Assembly: GCA_027452265.1 (NCBI GenBank)
Contig: DAIDGR010000041.1
Coordinates: 62,001-126,000, forward strand
DNA length: 64,000 nt
Origin: Caulobacteraceae bacterium
GTDB lineage: Bacteria > Pseudomonadota > Alphaproteobacteria > Caulobacterales > Caulobacteraceae
Direction of reading: 5' to 3'
Shown here: positions 17,102 through 26,459 of the stretch, piece by piece
How the letters are laid out: each line of letters begins with the position of its first letter
How positions within the stretch are numbered: the first letter of the stretch is position 1
Made by a program: the position numbers and the translations under genes
The notes under the pieces: model-generated
What the model saw: only the letters and a program-made list of their open reading frames with translations
What the model was told of the DNA's origin: nothing
Databases searched by the model: none

Positions 17102-18163
17102 CTATTCCGCCAGGGCCAGCCCCGGGCGGGCGCGGCGCTCGAGTGCGGCGAACAGCTCCAGGGTCCAGATCAGGTCTCCGCCGAAGGATCGCGAGGCGCG
17201 ACGCGCGCCCATCACGACCTGCGGGGGGGCCGCGAACGGGAATGGCGCGGCGGTCACGGCCTCCACCAGATAACGCGTGGCCTCAAGCGGCGCTCCTCTG
17301 GGATCGAGGCCCAGATCGGCGCGGGCCAGAGCGGCGGCGCGCGCCACCAGGGCGGCCTTGCGCCAGGCGGGGACCACGGCGCGGCCATCCACCGAGTTGA
17401 GATTGTGGCGGCGGACCTCTTCCCCGATCTCGCCATACAGCAAGCGGGCGGCGAAAATGGCCGGACGATAGGCCGGGTCCAGGGCCGCGATGCCGGCCTC
17501 GGCCCGGTTATAGAGCGTATCGGCGCGGTCAAGCAGGCGGTCGACCACATCGGCCAGGGCGTCGCAAAAGACAGGCTCGGCCAGCCAGGCGTCGGGATCG
17601 AGGCCGGCGTCTCGCAGCCAGGCGCGCGGGAGATAGAGACGTCCCAGGCGCGCGTCCTCGCCCACATCGCGGGCGATATTGGTGAACTGCATGGCGACGC
17701 CGAGATCGCAGGCGCGCGCCAGACGGTCCGCGTCACGGGCGCCCATCAGAACCGCCATCATCGCGCCGACCGCCCCGGCCACCCGGGCGGCATAGGCCTC
17801 GAGCTCCTCCACGGTCTCATAGACCCGGCCGGTCGCGTCCCAGGCCAACCCTTCGAGCAACGCCTCCAACAAGGTTCGAGGCAGGCCATAGCGACGCACG
17901 GCATCGGCCAGGCAAAGCTCCTGAGGCGCGGGGCCAGGCGCTCCGGCATAGATCCGGTCGAGCCGGGTGCGCAGACGCGCCACAGCCGTCAGGTCGCCCC
18001 CTTCCAAATCGACCATGTCGTCCGACAGCCGGCAGAAGGCGTAAAGCGCACACGCCCCCTCACGCATGGCTTCGGGCAGGAGACGCGAAGCCGCGTGGAA
18101 GGAGCGCGAGCCGGTGCGGATCGCTTCGCGGCAGGCGGCGAGATCGGCGGGTCCGGCGAACAT
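17102..18163 (-). CDS. crtB: Phytoene synthase
   Basis: This is 353 aa of the squalene/phytoene synthase family, condensing two GGPP to phytoene. The two Mg-diphosphate motifs are FCRLSDDMVD (about residue 45) and QFTNIARDVGED (about residue 160), with RLYLPRAWL between the latter and the C-terminal helices. The start lies 3 bases after the crtI stop, so crtI and crtB are tightly coupled. Confidence 0.96.
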   Translation of the reverse strand: MFAGPADLAACREAIRTGSRSFHAASRLLPEAMREGACALYAFCRLSDDMVDLEGGDLTAVARLRTRLDRIYAGAPGPAPQELCLADAVRRYGLPRTLLEALLEGLAWDATGRVYETVEELEAYAARVAGAVGAMMAVLMGARDADRLARACDLGVAMQFTNIARDVGEDARLGRLYLPRAWLRDAGLDPDAWLAEPVFCDALADVVDRLLDRADTLYNRAEAGIAALDPAYRPAIFAARLLYGEIGEEVRRHNLNSVDGRAVVPAWRKAALVARAAALARADLGLDPRGAPLEATRYLVEAVTAAPFPFAAPPQVVMGARRASRSFGGDLIWTLELFAALERRARPGLALAE

Positions 18164-18166
18164 CTC

Positions 18167-19699
18167 TCAGACTCTCCCGGAGGCGGCGGGAACGAGAGCG
18201 TCGACGATCTTGGCCGAGGACAGCACGCCCGGTATGCCCGCTCCGGGCTGGGAGCCGGCCCCGACGAGATAAAGTCCGGCGACCTCCTCGCTCTCGTTGT
18301 GGGGGCGGAAGCACGCGCTCTGGGCCAGGGTCGGGGCGAGACTGAACCCGGCCCCCTTCTCCGATCCGTAAAGGCGCACAAAATCCGGAGGCGCGGTCAC
18401 CCGCGAGACCGCGATGTCGGCGCCAAGGCCTGGGAGCACCGTCTCCGCCAGACGCCGCTCAACCGCCTGTCGATAGGGCTCGGCGGCGGTGGCCCAGTCG
18501 ATATCCGCATCCAGATGCGGCACGGGCGAGAGCGCGTAAAAGGCGTCGCAGCCCGTTGGGGCCAGGCTGGGATCGGTAGCCGTCGGACGATGCAGATAGA
18601 GGCTCATATCGGCCGCCAGGGGCCGGGCGCGGAAGATGTCATCCACCAGGCCGCGATAGCGGGGCCCCAGAACGATGGTGTGATGATCCACATGCTCGTA
18701 GCGCCGGCGCGTCCCGAAATACCAGACGAACAGGCCCATTGAATATCGCGCACGATCCAGCTTGCGATCGGTCCAGACCCGCCGCGTCTGGCCCGGCAGC
18801 AGACGACGATAGGTATCGGCGGCGTCGGCGTTGGAGACCACCAGATCGGCGGCGAGGGTTTCGCCGTCGGCCAGCCTCACCCCCCGAACGCGCCGGGCGG
18901 CGGTGACGATCTCGGCCACCTCCGCGCCCATCCGCACCTCGACGCCCAGGCCATCGAGAAGGCCTTTGAGACCCCGCACCAGGGCGCCGGTGCCGCCCAT
19001 GGCGAAGTGCACGCCCCAGCGCCGCTCCAGATGCGAGATCAGGCAATAGACGGCGGTGGTCTCGAACGGATGGCCGCCGACAAACAGGGGGTGGAAGCTG
19101 AGGGCGATGCGCAGCCGCTCGTCCCGGACAAAGCGTGAGACCAGGCCATAGACGCTGGAGGCTCCGCCAAGCGCCACCAGGCCTGGGCCCTGGCGGATCA
19201 GGTCGAGCACCGAGCCGAACTGCACCGCGCCGAGCTTTTCGAAGCCGATGCGGCAGATCGCCTCGCTGCGCACCATGAAACGGTCGTAGCCCTCAAGGTC
19301 ATCGGGCGCGAGCCTCGCGACTTCCGCCCGCATCGCCTCCGCGTCGGCGTGACAGACCAGGCTCTCGCCGCTGTCGAAGCGAATCCGATAGAAGGGATCG
19401 AGCGCCCTGAGGTCGATATCGTCCGCCATTCGCCGGCCGCACAGGGCCCAGAGCTCTTCAAACAGGTGCGGCGCGGTGATCAGGGTCGGACCGGCGTCGA
19501 ACGTGAAGCCGGCCTCGCGATGGACGAGGGCGCGGCCGCCGAGCTGATCCAGGCGTTCGAGCACGGTGACGCGGTAGCCGCGGGCGCCCAGGCGCACGGC
19601 CGCCGCCAGGCCTCCGAACCCGCTGCCGATAATCACGGCGTGCGGACGCGGATCGTCGGGCCGAGTGTCCACCAATTCAACGCCGGGACGTGTCAACAT
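18167..19699 (-). CDS. crtI: Phytoene desaturase
   Basis: This is about 510 aa FAD-dependent desaturase. It has an N-terminal nucleotide fold (AVIIGSGFGGLAAAVRLG), FDAGPTLITAPHLFEEL and the C-terminal GAGSQPGAGIPGV signature. It converts phytoene to neurosporene or lycopene; four steps would be expected for a spirilloxanthin producer. The start is placed at the ATG at 19699 (a GTG at 19702 is also open), and both lie inside a PpsR-type palindrome, so an internal GTG at 19672 is a weaker alternative. It follows bchO after 82 bases and is coupled to crtB. Confidence 0.95.
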   Translation of the reverse strand: MLTRPGVELVDTRPDDPRPHAVIIGSGFGGLAAAVRLGARGYRVTVLERLDQLGGRALVHREAGFTFDAGPTLITAPHLFEELWALCGRRMADDIDLRALDPFYRIRFDSGESLVCHADAEAMRAEVARLAPDDLEGYDRFMVRSEAICRIGFEKLGAVQFGSVLDLIRQGPGLVALGGASSVYGLVSRFVRDERLRIALSFHPLFVGGHPFETTAVYCLISHLERRWGVHFAMGGTGALVRGLKGLLDGLGVEVRMGAEVAEIVTAARRVRGVRLADGETLAADLVVSNADAADTYRRLLPGQTRRVWTDRKLDRARYSMGLFVWYFGTRRRYEHVDHHTIVLGPRYRGLVDDIFRARPLAADMSLYLHRPTATDPSLAPTGCDAFYALSPVPHLDADIDWATAAEPYRQAVERRLAETVLPGLGADIAVSRVTAPPDFVRLYGSEKGAGFSLAPTLAQSACFRPHNESEEVAGLYLVGAGSQPGAGIPGVLSSAKIVDALVPAASGRV

Positions 19700-19708
19700 C
19701 ACCTGACA
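19691..19708. promoter_or_regulatory. PpsR/CrtJ-type operator overlapping the crtI start
   Basis: TGTcaacatcacctgACA is a perfect TGT-N12-ACA palindrome. The crtI initiation codon (complement of 19697-19699) lies in its spacer. A TTGACA is embedded on the minus strand (19696-19691). Either the crtI transcript starts further upstream and PpsR acts as a roadblock, or the annotated start is too early. Confidence 0.6.
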
Positions 19709-19781
19709 GATGAGCCCAATGCGCGGCTCATGGCAAGGAATGGGATACGGGATGGGGCGAGGACTTTGGCGACGCCTGGGC

Positions 19782-20651
19782 TCAGACGGTCGCCAGCGCC
19801 GTTTCGATCAGGGCGGCGGCGGCCTCCGGGTCCTCTTCGTGCGCCAGGTGGCCCAGCCGGGGCAGCAGGATCAGCGTGCTGCGCGGCAAACGCGCGTGCA
19901 CCTCGCGCGACACCTCTGGCGGGACCGCGAGATCTCCCTCGGCGGCGATCAGGGTCAGGGGCGCCGCGAGGGCCGGCAAGTCGGCGATCAGGGGGGCGAG
20001 GTCCCAGTGCGCCATCATGCCCAGCGCGCCCTCCACCTGACCGGTCGTGTGAAAGAGGGCGGCGTAGGCCTCCAGGCCCCGAGCGTCGAGATGCGAGCCG
20101 GTGCTGGCGATCAGGCGGCGCACCGCGTCCCTGCGGCCGGCGCGCCAGGCGAACAGCGACACGGCCACGGGATTGAAGAACAGGGCCCGGGCCGCCGCCG
20201 AAACCAGGGGGTGGCCTCGTCCGGCGAACGGTCGCAGGGCCCCGTTGAAGCTGACCACCGGGGCGGCGGCCAGGGCGCCGTCCAGGCTGAGGCGCAGGGC
20301 GACGGCGGCGCCGGCCGAGTGGCCGACCACTCCCGCCGGCCGCGCCTCGAGCGCGGCCAACAGGTCGCGCAGGGCCGTCGCCATCCCCGGCAGGGTCAGG
20401 CCGCGCGCCGGCGGCATGGACGTGAAGCCATGGCCCGGAAGATCGGGGACAATGACCCGAAAGCGCGCCGCGAGGCGCGGCGCCACGTCGCGCCAGGAGT
20501 GGCTGGCGGCGCCCGTTCCATGAACCAGAATCAGATCCGGTCCCTGGCCCATGACCTGAACGTGCCAGTCGAGCCCGCCGGCGGAGACGAATCGGCTCGC
20601 CTCCCGGTTGGGCCAGGTGCGCCCCTCGCGCGACCAGTCGGGCCGGGCCAC
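19782..20651 (-). CDS. bchO: Alpha/beta hydrolase BchO (Mg-chelatase-associated)
   Basis: This is 289 aa with an alpha/beta-hydrolase fold. The oxyanion segment is LILVHGTGAASHSW, the nucleophile elbow VGHSAGAAVAL (Ser in GHSAG) and the C-terminal histidine in PRLGHLAHEEDP. BchO proteins are always found with bchI and bchD; an accessory role around Mg-chelatase is assumed, but the reaction is not established. It lies one base after bchD. Confidence 0.92.
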   Translation of the reverse strand: MARPDWSREGRTWPNREASRFVSAGGLDWHVQVMGQGPDLILVHGTGAASHSWRDVAPRLAARFRVIVPDLPGHGFTSMPPARGLTLPGMATALRDLLAALEARPAGVVGHSAGAAVALRLSLDGALAAAPVVSFNGALRPFAGRGHPLVSAAARALFFNPVAVSLFAWRAGRRDAVRRLIASTGSHLDARGLEAYAALFHTTGQVEGALGMMAHWDLAPLIADLPALAAPLTLIAAEGDLAVPPEVSREVHARLPRSTLILLPRLGHLAHEEDPEAAAALIETALATV

Positions 20652-20652
20652 G

Positions 20653-22497
20653 TCAGGCCATCGGTGCGGAGCCCCGGGCCCCGCCGCCGATCAGCTCCGC
20701 CACGGCGCCCGCGCGCGCCAGCGGCAGAGGGGCGTAGCGCGCGCCCATGGCCTTGGCGAAGCGATCCCCGTCCGGCGCGGGACGCGGGGCCGCGTCGACA
20801 TAGATGGCCTCCAGACCACTGGCGGCCACGCGCCGGCAGGCGGCCAGGGCGTCGGTCGCCGCCTGCTCGCGGCCCGGCGCCCCGTCGAGCCCGATATTGG
20901 GGCGGCCATCGGTGAGGATCACCAGCCGGGGCCGTTTGCGCCGGGCGCGCTCGGCGAGGGCCAGGCGCCAGGCCATCTCCACCCCTGCCGCCAGGGGCGT
21001 GCCGCCGCCGCCGGCCAGGCCCGACAGGCAGCGCTTGGCCCGCGCCAGCGAACGGGTGGGAGGCAACAGCACCTCGGCCGAGACGCCGCGAAACGCGACC
21101 AGGGCGACGTGAGCCCGGTCGACATAGGCCCGGGCCAGCAGCAGCTCCACCGCGCCCTTGGCCTCGGCCAGACGATTGACCGCCGTTGAACCCGACGCGT
21201 CGACGGCAATGATGGTTGTGGTCTCCGGCGCCCGGGTGAATCGACGCAGGCGGAAGTCCTCGGCCCGGACCGCAAGGCGCCGACGCGTCCCTCGCCCGTC
21301 CACGGGGGCGCCCCGCAGGGTCTGCCACGGAGCGGCGGCGCGCAGGGTGGCGGGCACATCCAGGCGATCGCCCGGCTTCAGACGGCCGGGCCGCGAGCCG
21401 CGCGGGGCGCCGCGTGGGGCTTCGGTCCGTCCGCCTCTGTTGCGCGCGCCCGCCGTCAGACCCGCCGGTCCAGCGTCGGACAGAGCGGCCAGCAGCTGTG
21501 GCGGCAGGCCCGTTCGCACCGCCTCCACCAGCAGATCCGCCAAGCCGGTCTCGGCCTCGCGCTCCTCCTGAGCCGGATCCTCTGGCGCCGGGTCGTCCTG
21601 TGACGCGGCCGCGTCAGGCGGCGGGGGGGCAGGGGCCGCGTCGTCCCCCGACGGCAGGCGGAGAGCGCGAGGGGCCAGGACGAGGCGCGCGGCGGCGACG
21701 GCGTCTTCAGACCCTGGATGGGGGGCGCCACGCAGCGCCGCATGGGCCCGGGCGACCCTCAGGGCGAAGAGCGCCGCCCGGGGAGAGCCGACACCCCAGG
21801 CCTCGGCGGCCGCGCAAAGACCCTCCACCACCTCCCGATCGGCAGGTCCCATGCGCGCCAGTCGCGCTCGCGCCTTGGCGAGGCTCCCCTCGCCCGCGAT
21901 CGCGGCGGCGCGTCCCGCGGCTGTTCGCGCCTGTCGGTCCGACAGGGTGAGGTGAAAGGCGAGACGATCGGCGAGACCCGGCGCGAGCCCCAAGCCGTCC
22001 TCATCCACATCGGCGCGCGACTCGTCATAAGCCACCAGGGCGATCCGGGCGGACGCCCTGAAACTGAGCCCCTCACGCTCGACGCTCACTTCGCCCTGAT
22101 CGAGCGCGGCGGCGAGGCGGGAGGCGATCTCCGGCCCAAGCCGTTCGGCCGAGGGCAGGATGAGGAGGCCGCCGTCCGCCTGGGCCATGAGGCCGACGCG
22201 GGCGACGGGGCGGCCAAGGGTCAGGCTGGCGGCGAGATCGAGGCCGCCCAACAAGGCGTCATCGGCAATGCCCATGGGGGCCTTCCTGACCGGGCCCCCC
22301 GGCGAGAGAAGCCGGACGAGCGCGGCAGTCCAGTCCTCGCGGGCGGGCCCTGGCCCTCCCTTGAGGATCGCGCCCCCCAGCCCCGCCGGATCGAGGGCGA
22401 GCAGGCGCACGGCCAGACAGGCGTCAGCCCAGGCGTTCCCTTCGGAGCTGGCATGGGCGTCGGGCGCCCCCGGTCGGACCGGGCGGGCGGCGGTCAC
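20653..22497 (-). CDS. bchD: Magnesium chelatase subunit D
   Basis: This is 614 aa. The N-terminal half (about 1-290) is a degenerate AAA+ module related to BchI. A Pro/Asp/Glu-rich linker follows (about 300-330, with DDAAPAPPPPDAAASQDD), then a C-terminal von Willebrand/integrin I domain with the MIDAS motif AVDASGSTA near residue 430. BchD forms the ring platform for BchI and docks BchH to insert Mg2+ into protoporphyrin IX. Its start overlaps the bchI stop by 4 bases. Confidence 0.96.
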   Translation of the reverse strand: MTAARPVRPGAPDAHASSEGNAWADACLAVRLLALDPAGLGGAILKGGPGPAREDWTAALVRLLSPGGPVRKAPMGIADDALLGGLDLAASLTLGRPVARVGLMAQADGGLLILPSAERLGPEIASRLAAALDQGEVSVEREGLSFRASARIALVAYDESRADVDEDGLGLAPGLADRLAFHLTLSDRQARTAAGRAAAIAGEGSLAKARARLARMGPADREVVEGLCAAAEAWGVGSPRAALFALRVARAHAALRGAPHPGSEDAVAAARLVLAPRALRLPSGDDAAPAPPPPDAAASQDDPAPEDPAQEEREAETGLADLLVEAVRTGLPPQLLAALSDAGPAGLTAGARNRGGRTEAPRGAPRGSRPGRLKPGDRLDVPATLRAAAPWQTLRGAPVDGRGTRRRLAVRAEDFRLRRFTRAPETTTIIAVDASGSTAVNRLAEAKGAVELLLARAYVDRAHVALVAFRGVSAEVLLPPTRSLARAKRCLSGLAGGGGTPLAAGVEMAWRLALAERARRKRPRLVILTDGRPNIGLDGAPGREQAATDALAACRRVAASGLEAIYVDAAPRPAPDGDRFAKAMGARYAPLPLARAGAVAELIGGGARGSAPMA

Positions 22498-23579
22498 GGC
22501 GGCAGGAGGTCGTCCAGGGCGCGTTGGATGCGCACCGTGGCGCCAGCCTCGTCCAGGGGGTCGCGCCGCAGACGATGACGCAAGGCCAGGGGCGCCAGAC
22601 GGCGCAGATGCGCCAGGCTGACCGCAGTGGCGCCCTCGAACGCGGCCAAGGCTCGGGAGGACCGGATGAGGGTCAGCTCGCCGCGCAGGCCGTCGGCTTC
22701 GATCGCCAGGCAGAGTCGCGCGGCCGCCTCCAGCACCCGGGTGGGCGTACGGACCCTGGCCACGCGTCCCCGGGCGGCGAGGATGGCGTCGCGCAATTTC
22801 ACCTCCTCAGCCTCCCAGGCCTTGAGAAACCGGGCCGGGTCACGGTCGAACCCATCGCGGCGACGCACCACCTCCACCCGCTCGTCCACGGTCCGGGGCG
22901 AGGCCACCTCCACGGAAAGGCCGAAGCGATCCAGAAGCTGGGGCCGAAGCTCGCCCTCTTCGGGATTTCCGCTGCCGATCAGGACGAAGCGCGCCGGATG
23001 GCGCACGCTGAGGCCCTCGCGCTCAACCACGTTCTCGCCGGAGGCCGCCACGTCGAGCAGCAGATCGACCAGATGGTCCTCAAGGAGATTGATCTCGTCC
23101 ACATAGAGAAAGCCGCGATGAGCGCGCGCCAGGAGCCCAGGCTCGAACCGCTTCTCCCCGTGGGCCAGGGCCCGTTCGAGGTCCAGCGCGCCGACCACAC
23201 GATCCTCCGTGGCGCCCAGCGGAAGATCAACCACCGGCGTCGGGGCGGCGATCACCCGGGCGGACGCGCGTCCCTCCCTGAGCGGGCAGTCGTCCTGACA
23301 GGCGCCGTCCCGAACCGGATCGCAGCGGAAGCGACACCCCTCCAGAGTCTCCAGCGGCGGCAGCAGGGCGGCCAGGGCGCGGATCGCGGTCGACTTGCCG
23401 GTCCCCCGATCTCCAAACACCATCACCCCGCCGAGGCTCGAATCCACGGCCGCCAGGGTCAGGGCCAGGCGCATCTCGTCCTGACCGACAATGGCGGTGA
23501 AGGGATAGACCGGACGGGCGGTCACCGGCGCGCCCCCGGAAACCCGGCGCGGGTTAAGCTCAGCCTGGTCACGCGGCAT
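22494..23579 (-). CDS. bchI: Magnesium chelatase ATPase subunit I
   Basis: This is 361 aa AAA+ ATPase with Walker A GDRGTGKSTAIRAL, Walker B GFLYVDEINLLEDH and the sensor/arginine-finger regions typical of the chelatase helix-2-insert clade. It powers Mg insertion with BchD and BchH. The first residues overlap the 3' end of orf96 by 11 bases, so translation is probably coupled. Confidence 0.97.
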   Translation of the reverse strand: MPRDQAELNPRRVSGGAPVTARPVYPFTAIVGQDEMRLALTLAAVDSSLGGVMVFGDRGTGKSTAIRALAALLPPLETLEGCRFRCDPVRDGACQDDCPLREGRASARVIAAPTPVVDLPLGATEDRVVGALDLERALAHGEKRFEPGLLARAHRGFLYVDEINLLEDHLVDLLLDVAASGENVVEREGLSVRHPARFVLIGSGNPEEGELRPQLLDRFGLSVEVASPRTVDERVEVVRRRDGFDRDPARFLKAWEAEEVKLRDAILAARGRVARVRTPTRVLEAAARLCLAIEADGLRGELTLIRSSRALAAFEGATAVSLAHLRRLAPLALRHRLRRDPLDEAGATVRIQRALDDLLPP

Positions 23580-23859
23580 GGGGGCTCTTCAGGCGAAGGG
23601 TCAGAAGGCCGCGCCGCGAGAGGTCGGCGAGGTGAAACGGGAGGGCGGCGAGCAGACACAACCCCACCCATCCCACGGTTTGAGGGTGGCCGCCAGGATC
23701 GTCGCCCACGGCCGCACGCAGCGCCAGGGCCAGGCAGAACCCAGGCGCCAGGGCGAGGAGGAGCTCGCCGCGACGCCCCGGCGCACGCCAACCGAGAATC
23801 AACAGCTCGGCGACCATGACCCCAAGAACGAGATCCACGGCCCGGTCCGGCGCCATCAT
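23569..23859 (-). CDS. Small multi-spanning membrane protein (orf96) upstream of bchI
   Basis: This is 96 aa, with about three hydrophobic helices (near residues 10-25, 32-50 and 62-78) and a basic C-terminal end. No catalytic motif is visible. It overlaps bchI by 11 bases and follows bchP by 45 bases on the same strand, so it belongs to the bchGP-bchIDO unit. The function is unknown; genes of this size at this position occur in other PGCs as far as I recall, and a role in pigment enzyme localisation is only a guess. Confidence 0.6.
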   Translation of the reverse strand: MMAPDRAVDLVLGVMVAELLILGWRAPGRRGELLLALAPGFCLALALRAAVGDDPGGHPQTVGWVGLCLLAALPFHLADLSRRGLLTLRLKSPHAA

Positions 23860-23904
23860 GGGCGGGCCTCGCGCTCAGGGACGTTGGCGCCCACGCTCAC
23901 GCTC

Positions 23905-25125
23905 CTAGGCCGGCGACAGGCCAAGGAGGTGCCCCAGATCCTTGAAGAACACCCGGGCATGGGCGGCCGGGTCGGCGCGCACCAGTTCCTTGTTCATATA
24001 GGCCTGCCAGGTCAGCCGCTGGACATCGGGATCGGCGCACATCTTGACGAAGCTCTCACGGCGCTTGTCGCTGCGGTACCAGAAGTGCTGCATGATCCCC
24101 AGAACCATGAAGGTCTGACGGTTCTGGCGCATGAAGGCGCGGCGCGCCTGACCCAGAGCCCGCGGATCGCCGTCGCGCAAAAACTGGTGCACCGCGTCGG
24201 CGGCGAAGCGTCCCCCCGCCATGGCGTAGTAGATGCCTTCGCCCGAGGCCGGGGCCACGACGCCGGCCGCATCACCGGCGACCACGAGATCACGACCATT
24301 GTCCCAGCGCTTGAGCGGACGCAGGGGGATCGGGGCGCCTTCGCGGCGGATGGTGCGGCGCCCCTCCAGGGCGGACTGGCGCCTGAGCGCCGTGACCGCG
24401 CCCCGCAGCGAAAACCCCTTCAGGGCGCTGCCGACCCCGACGCTCGCCGTATCCCCGTGCGGGAAGATCCAGGCGTAAAAATCGGGCGAGAGCTGTCCCT
24501 GATAGAACACATCGCAACGGTCGGCGGCAAAGCCCGCCTCGCCCGAGGGCGGACTTTCGATGATCTCGTGATAGGCGAACACGCACGGTGTGCGTTCGAC
24601 GTCGGGCAGGGCCTGGCGCGCGACTTGCGAACGGGCCCCATCGGCGCCGATCACGGCCCGGGCGGTGATCCGCTGCAAGGCGGCCTCGCCCTCGCCAAGG
24701 GCGCGGCCGGCGGGGTCGGTGGGCCGGTAGCAGACGACAGCGCGACCCTGATCGTCGCGTTCCAGCCGCTCGAACGTCCCGTCCCGGCGGGAGGCGCCGG
24801 CGCGAGCCGCGCGCTCTCGGAGCCAGGCGTCGAAGTCGGCGCGATCAACCATGCCGACAAAGCCGCCCTCGATGGGCATATCGACCTCGCGCGACGCCGG
24901 CGAGATCATTCGCGCGCGCTGCGCCCGGGCGACCAGGAGATGGTCCGGGATGGCGAAATCACGGATCAGGCGCGGGGGAATGGCCCCGCCGCATGGCTTG
25001 ATCCGCCCCGGCTTGTCGAGAAGCAGAACCGAGCGCCCCATCCGGGCCAGATCATCCGCCGCCGTGGCGCCGGAGGGCCCGCCGCCGATCACGACGACAT
25101 CGAATATGGGGTGACGTGCACTCAT
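23905..25125 (-). CDS. bchP: Geranylgeranyl bacteriochlorophyll reductase
   Basis: This is about 406 aa from the ATG at 25125, preceded by GGGAGGGG. FAD-dependent geranylgeranyl reductase family: VVVIGGGPSGATAADDLAR at the N-terminus, DKPGRIKPCGGAIPP (the KPCGG motif of the family) and the second FAD motif VVAGDAAGVVAPASGEGIYYA. It reduces the geranylgeranyl tail to phytyl. The start overlaps the stop of the PucC-like gene by one base (TGATG). Longer open frame upstream is antisense or shadow sequence and not used. Confidence 0.96.
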   Translation of the reverse strand: MSARHPIFDVVVIGGGPSGATAADDLARMGRSVLLLDKPGRIKPCGGAIPPRLIRDFAIPDHLLVARAQRARMISPASREVDMPIEGGFVGMVDRADFDAWLRERAARAGASRRDGTFERLERDDQGRAVVCYRPTDPAGRALGEGEAALQRITARAVIGADGARSQVARQALPDVERTPCVFAYHEIIESPPSGEAGFAADRCDVFYQGQLSPDFYAWIFPHGDTASVGVGSALKGFSLRGAVTALRRQSALEGRRTIRREGAPIPLRPLKRWDNGRDLVVAGDAAGVVAPASGEGIYYAMAGGRFAADAVHQFLRDGDPRALGQARRAFMRQNRQTFMVLGIMQHFWYRSDKRRESFVKMCADPDVQRLTWQAYMNKELVRADPAAHARVFFKDLGHLLGLSPA

Positions 25126-26459
25126 CAGCTTGCCCCTCCCAGGGGTAAGGCGCCGGCCAGATTCGCAGGAGCCCTGGGGCTCGCCTCTGGCGTCAGGCGT
25201 GCGGCCAGAAGACCCGCCATCAGGAACAACCCGGCCTCCAGCGCAAACACCGCCATGAAAGCCGGCGCGGCGACGCGCAGGGTGTCGCGCAACACCTCGA
25301 CCAATCCCGCCCCGACAAATCCGCCGATGGCGAAGGCCAGGGCCTGGGACGCGCCCCAGACCCCCATGCGCGCGCCGGCATGGGCGCTCTCCTGAGCGCC
25401 CGCCAGGCCCATCATCGAGCCGATCGCGGACACGGCGAAGACACCGTTGGCGAAGCCGAGGATGAACAGATTGATCGCCAGGGGCCAACTCGTCCCCATG
25501 GAGGCGCCGGCCATCAGTCCCAGCAGCCCGAGGCCAGACCCGACGCAGCCCGCGGCCGTCCATCGCCGCATCCACGGCGCGCGCGGACCGCGGCGGCGAG
25601 CGCCCAGAAGGCCGAACACGATCATGCCCAGGAGGTCGCCCCCCTTCTCGACGCCGCTCAGCTGGGCCGATTGGGCCGGGGTCAGGTGGAAGACGAGGCC
25701 GGCGAAGGGTTCGATCAGCAGCTCCTGGGCGCTGAAGGCGAGCATGGAGACGAAAATGAAGAGGGTGAATCCCCGGGCCAGAGGGTCGCGCCAGATGGCG
25801 CGGATGACCTCGCCAAAGGGGGCGCGGCTGGCGCGGGCCTGAGGCGCGTCGGCGATCCCGGCGGGCTCGGCGCCGCGGACCGCGAGAATGGCGGTCAGGA
25901 ACGCCACACCGGCGACCCCCGAGGCGGTGAGGGCCAGGCGCTGAGCCGAGAAACCCTGCAGGCTGACCCCGGTCACGGCTGCATAGAGAATGAAGCCGGC
26001 GATCATCATGATCCAGGTGATAGCGGCGGCGGCGGCGCGCCGCTCCGGCGCGGTGCGCACGGCCAGAAGCGCCAGGAGGCCGGTTCCTGCCGCCCCCACG
26101 CCGGCCCCGATCAGGGTGTAGGCGAAAAGGCCCAGCAGCACGCCCATCCCGGGCTGGGCGGAGATCAGGGTCGCGGCGTCGGCGGCGAGGATGGCGCCCA
26201 GGGCCAGCACACCCATGCCGCCAACAATGTACGGGCTGCGGCGTCCGCCCGCGTCCGATCCATGCCCGAAGCCGGGGCGGGCAAGCTGGACGATGTAGTT
26301 CCACGCCACGAGACCGGCGGGGATCACAGCGGGAACGCCATACTCCACCACCATGACCCGGTTGAGAGTCAGGGTCGTCAGAGCGAACACCGCGCCAATG
26401 GCCGCCTGAACGAGGCCCAGCCGGACGATGCCCAGCCAGCCGAGAGGCGCCGGCGTCAT
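25125..26459 (-). CDS. PucC-family major facilitator protein between bchG and bchP
   Basis: This is about 444 aa with 12 predicted membrane helices, beginning MTPAPLGWLGIVRLGLVQAA. It is the PucC/ORF428/BCH2 family of MFS-like proteins thought to deliver bacteriochlorophyll or help assemble antenna. Family marks are TLNRVMVVEYGVPA and the PYIVGG segment, both shared with LhaA at 39.1 kb. It overlaps bchG by 4 bases and bchP by 1, the classic bchG-orf428-bchP order. Two paralogues of this family thus exist in the cluster. Confidence 0.9.
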   Translation of the reverse strand: MTPAPLGWLGIVRLGLVQAAIGAVFALTTLTLNRVMVVEYGVPAVIPAGLVAWNYIVQLARPGFGHGSDAGGRRSPYIVGGMGVLALGAILAADAATLISAQPGMGVLLGLFAYTLIGAGVGAAGTGLLALLAVRTAPERRAAAAAITWIMMIAGFILYAAVTGVSLQGFSAQRLALTASGVAGVAFLTAILAVRGAEPAGIADAPQARASRAPFGEVIRAIWRDPLARGFTLFIFVSMLAFSAQELLIEPFAGLVFHLTPAQSAQLSGVEKGGDLLGMIVFGLLGARRRGPRAPWMRRWTAAGCVGSGLGLLGLMAGASMGTSWPLAINLFILGFANGVFAVSAIGSMMGLAGAQESAHAGARMGVWGASQALAFAIGGFVGAGLVEVLRDTLRVAAPAFMAVFALEAGLFLMAGLLAARLTPEASPRAPANLAGALPLGGAS

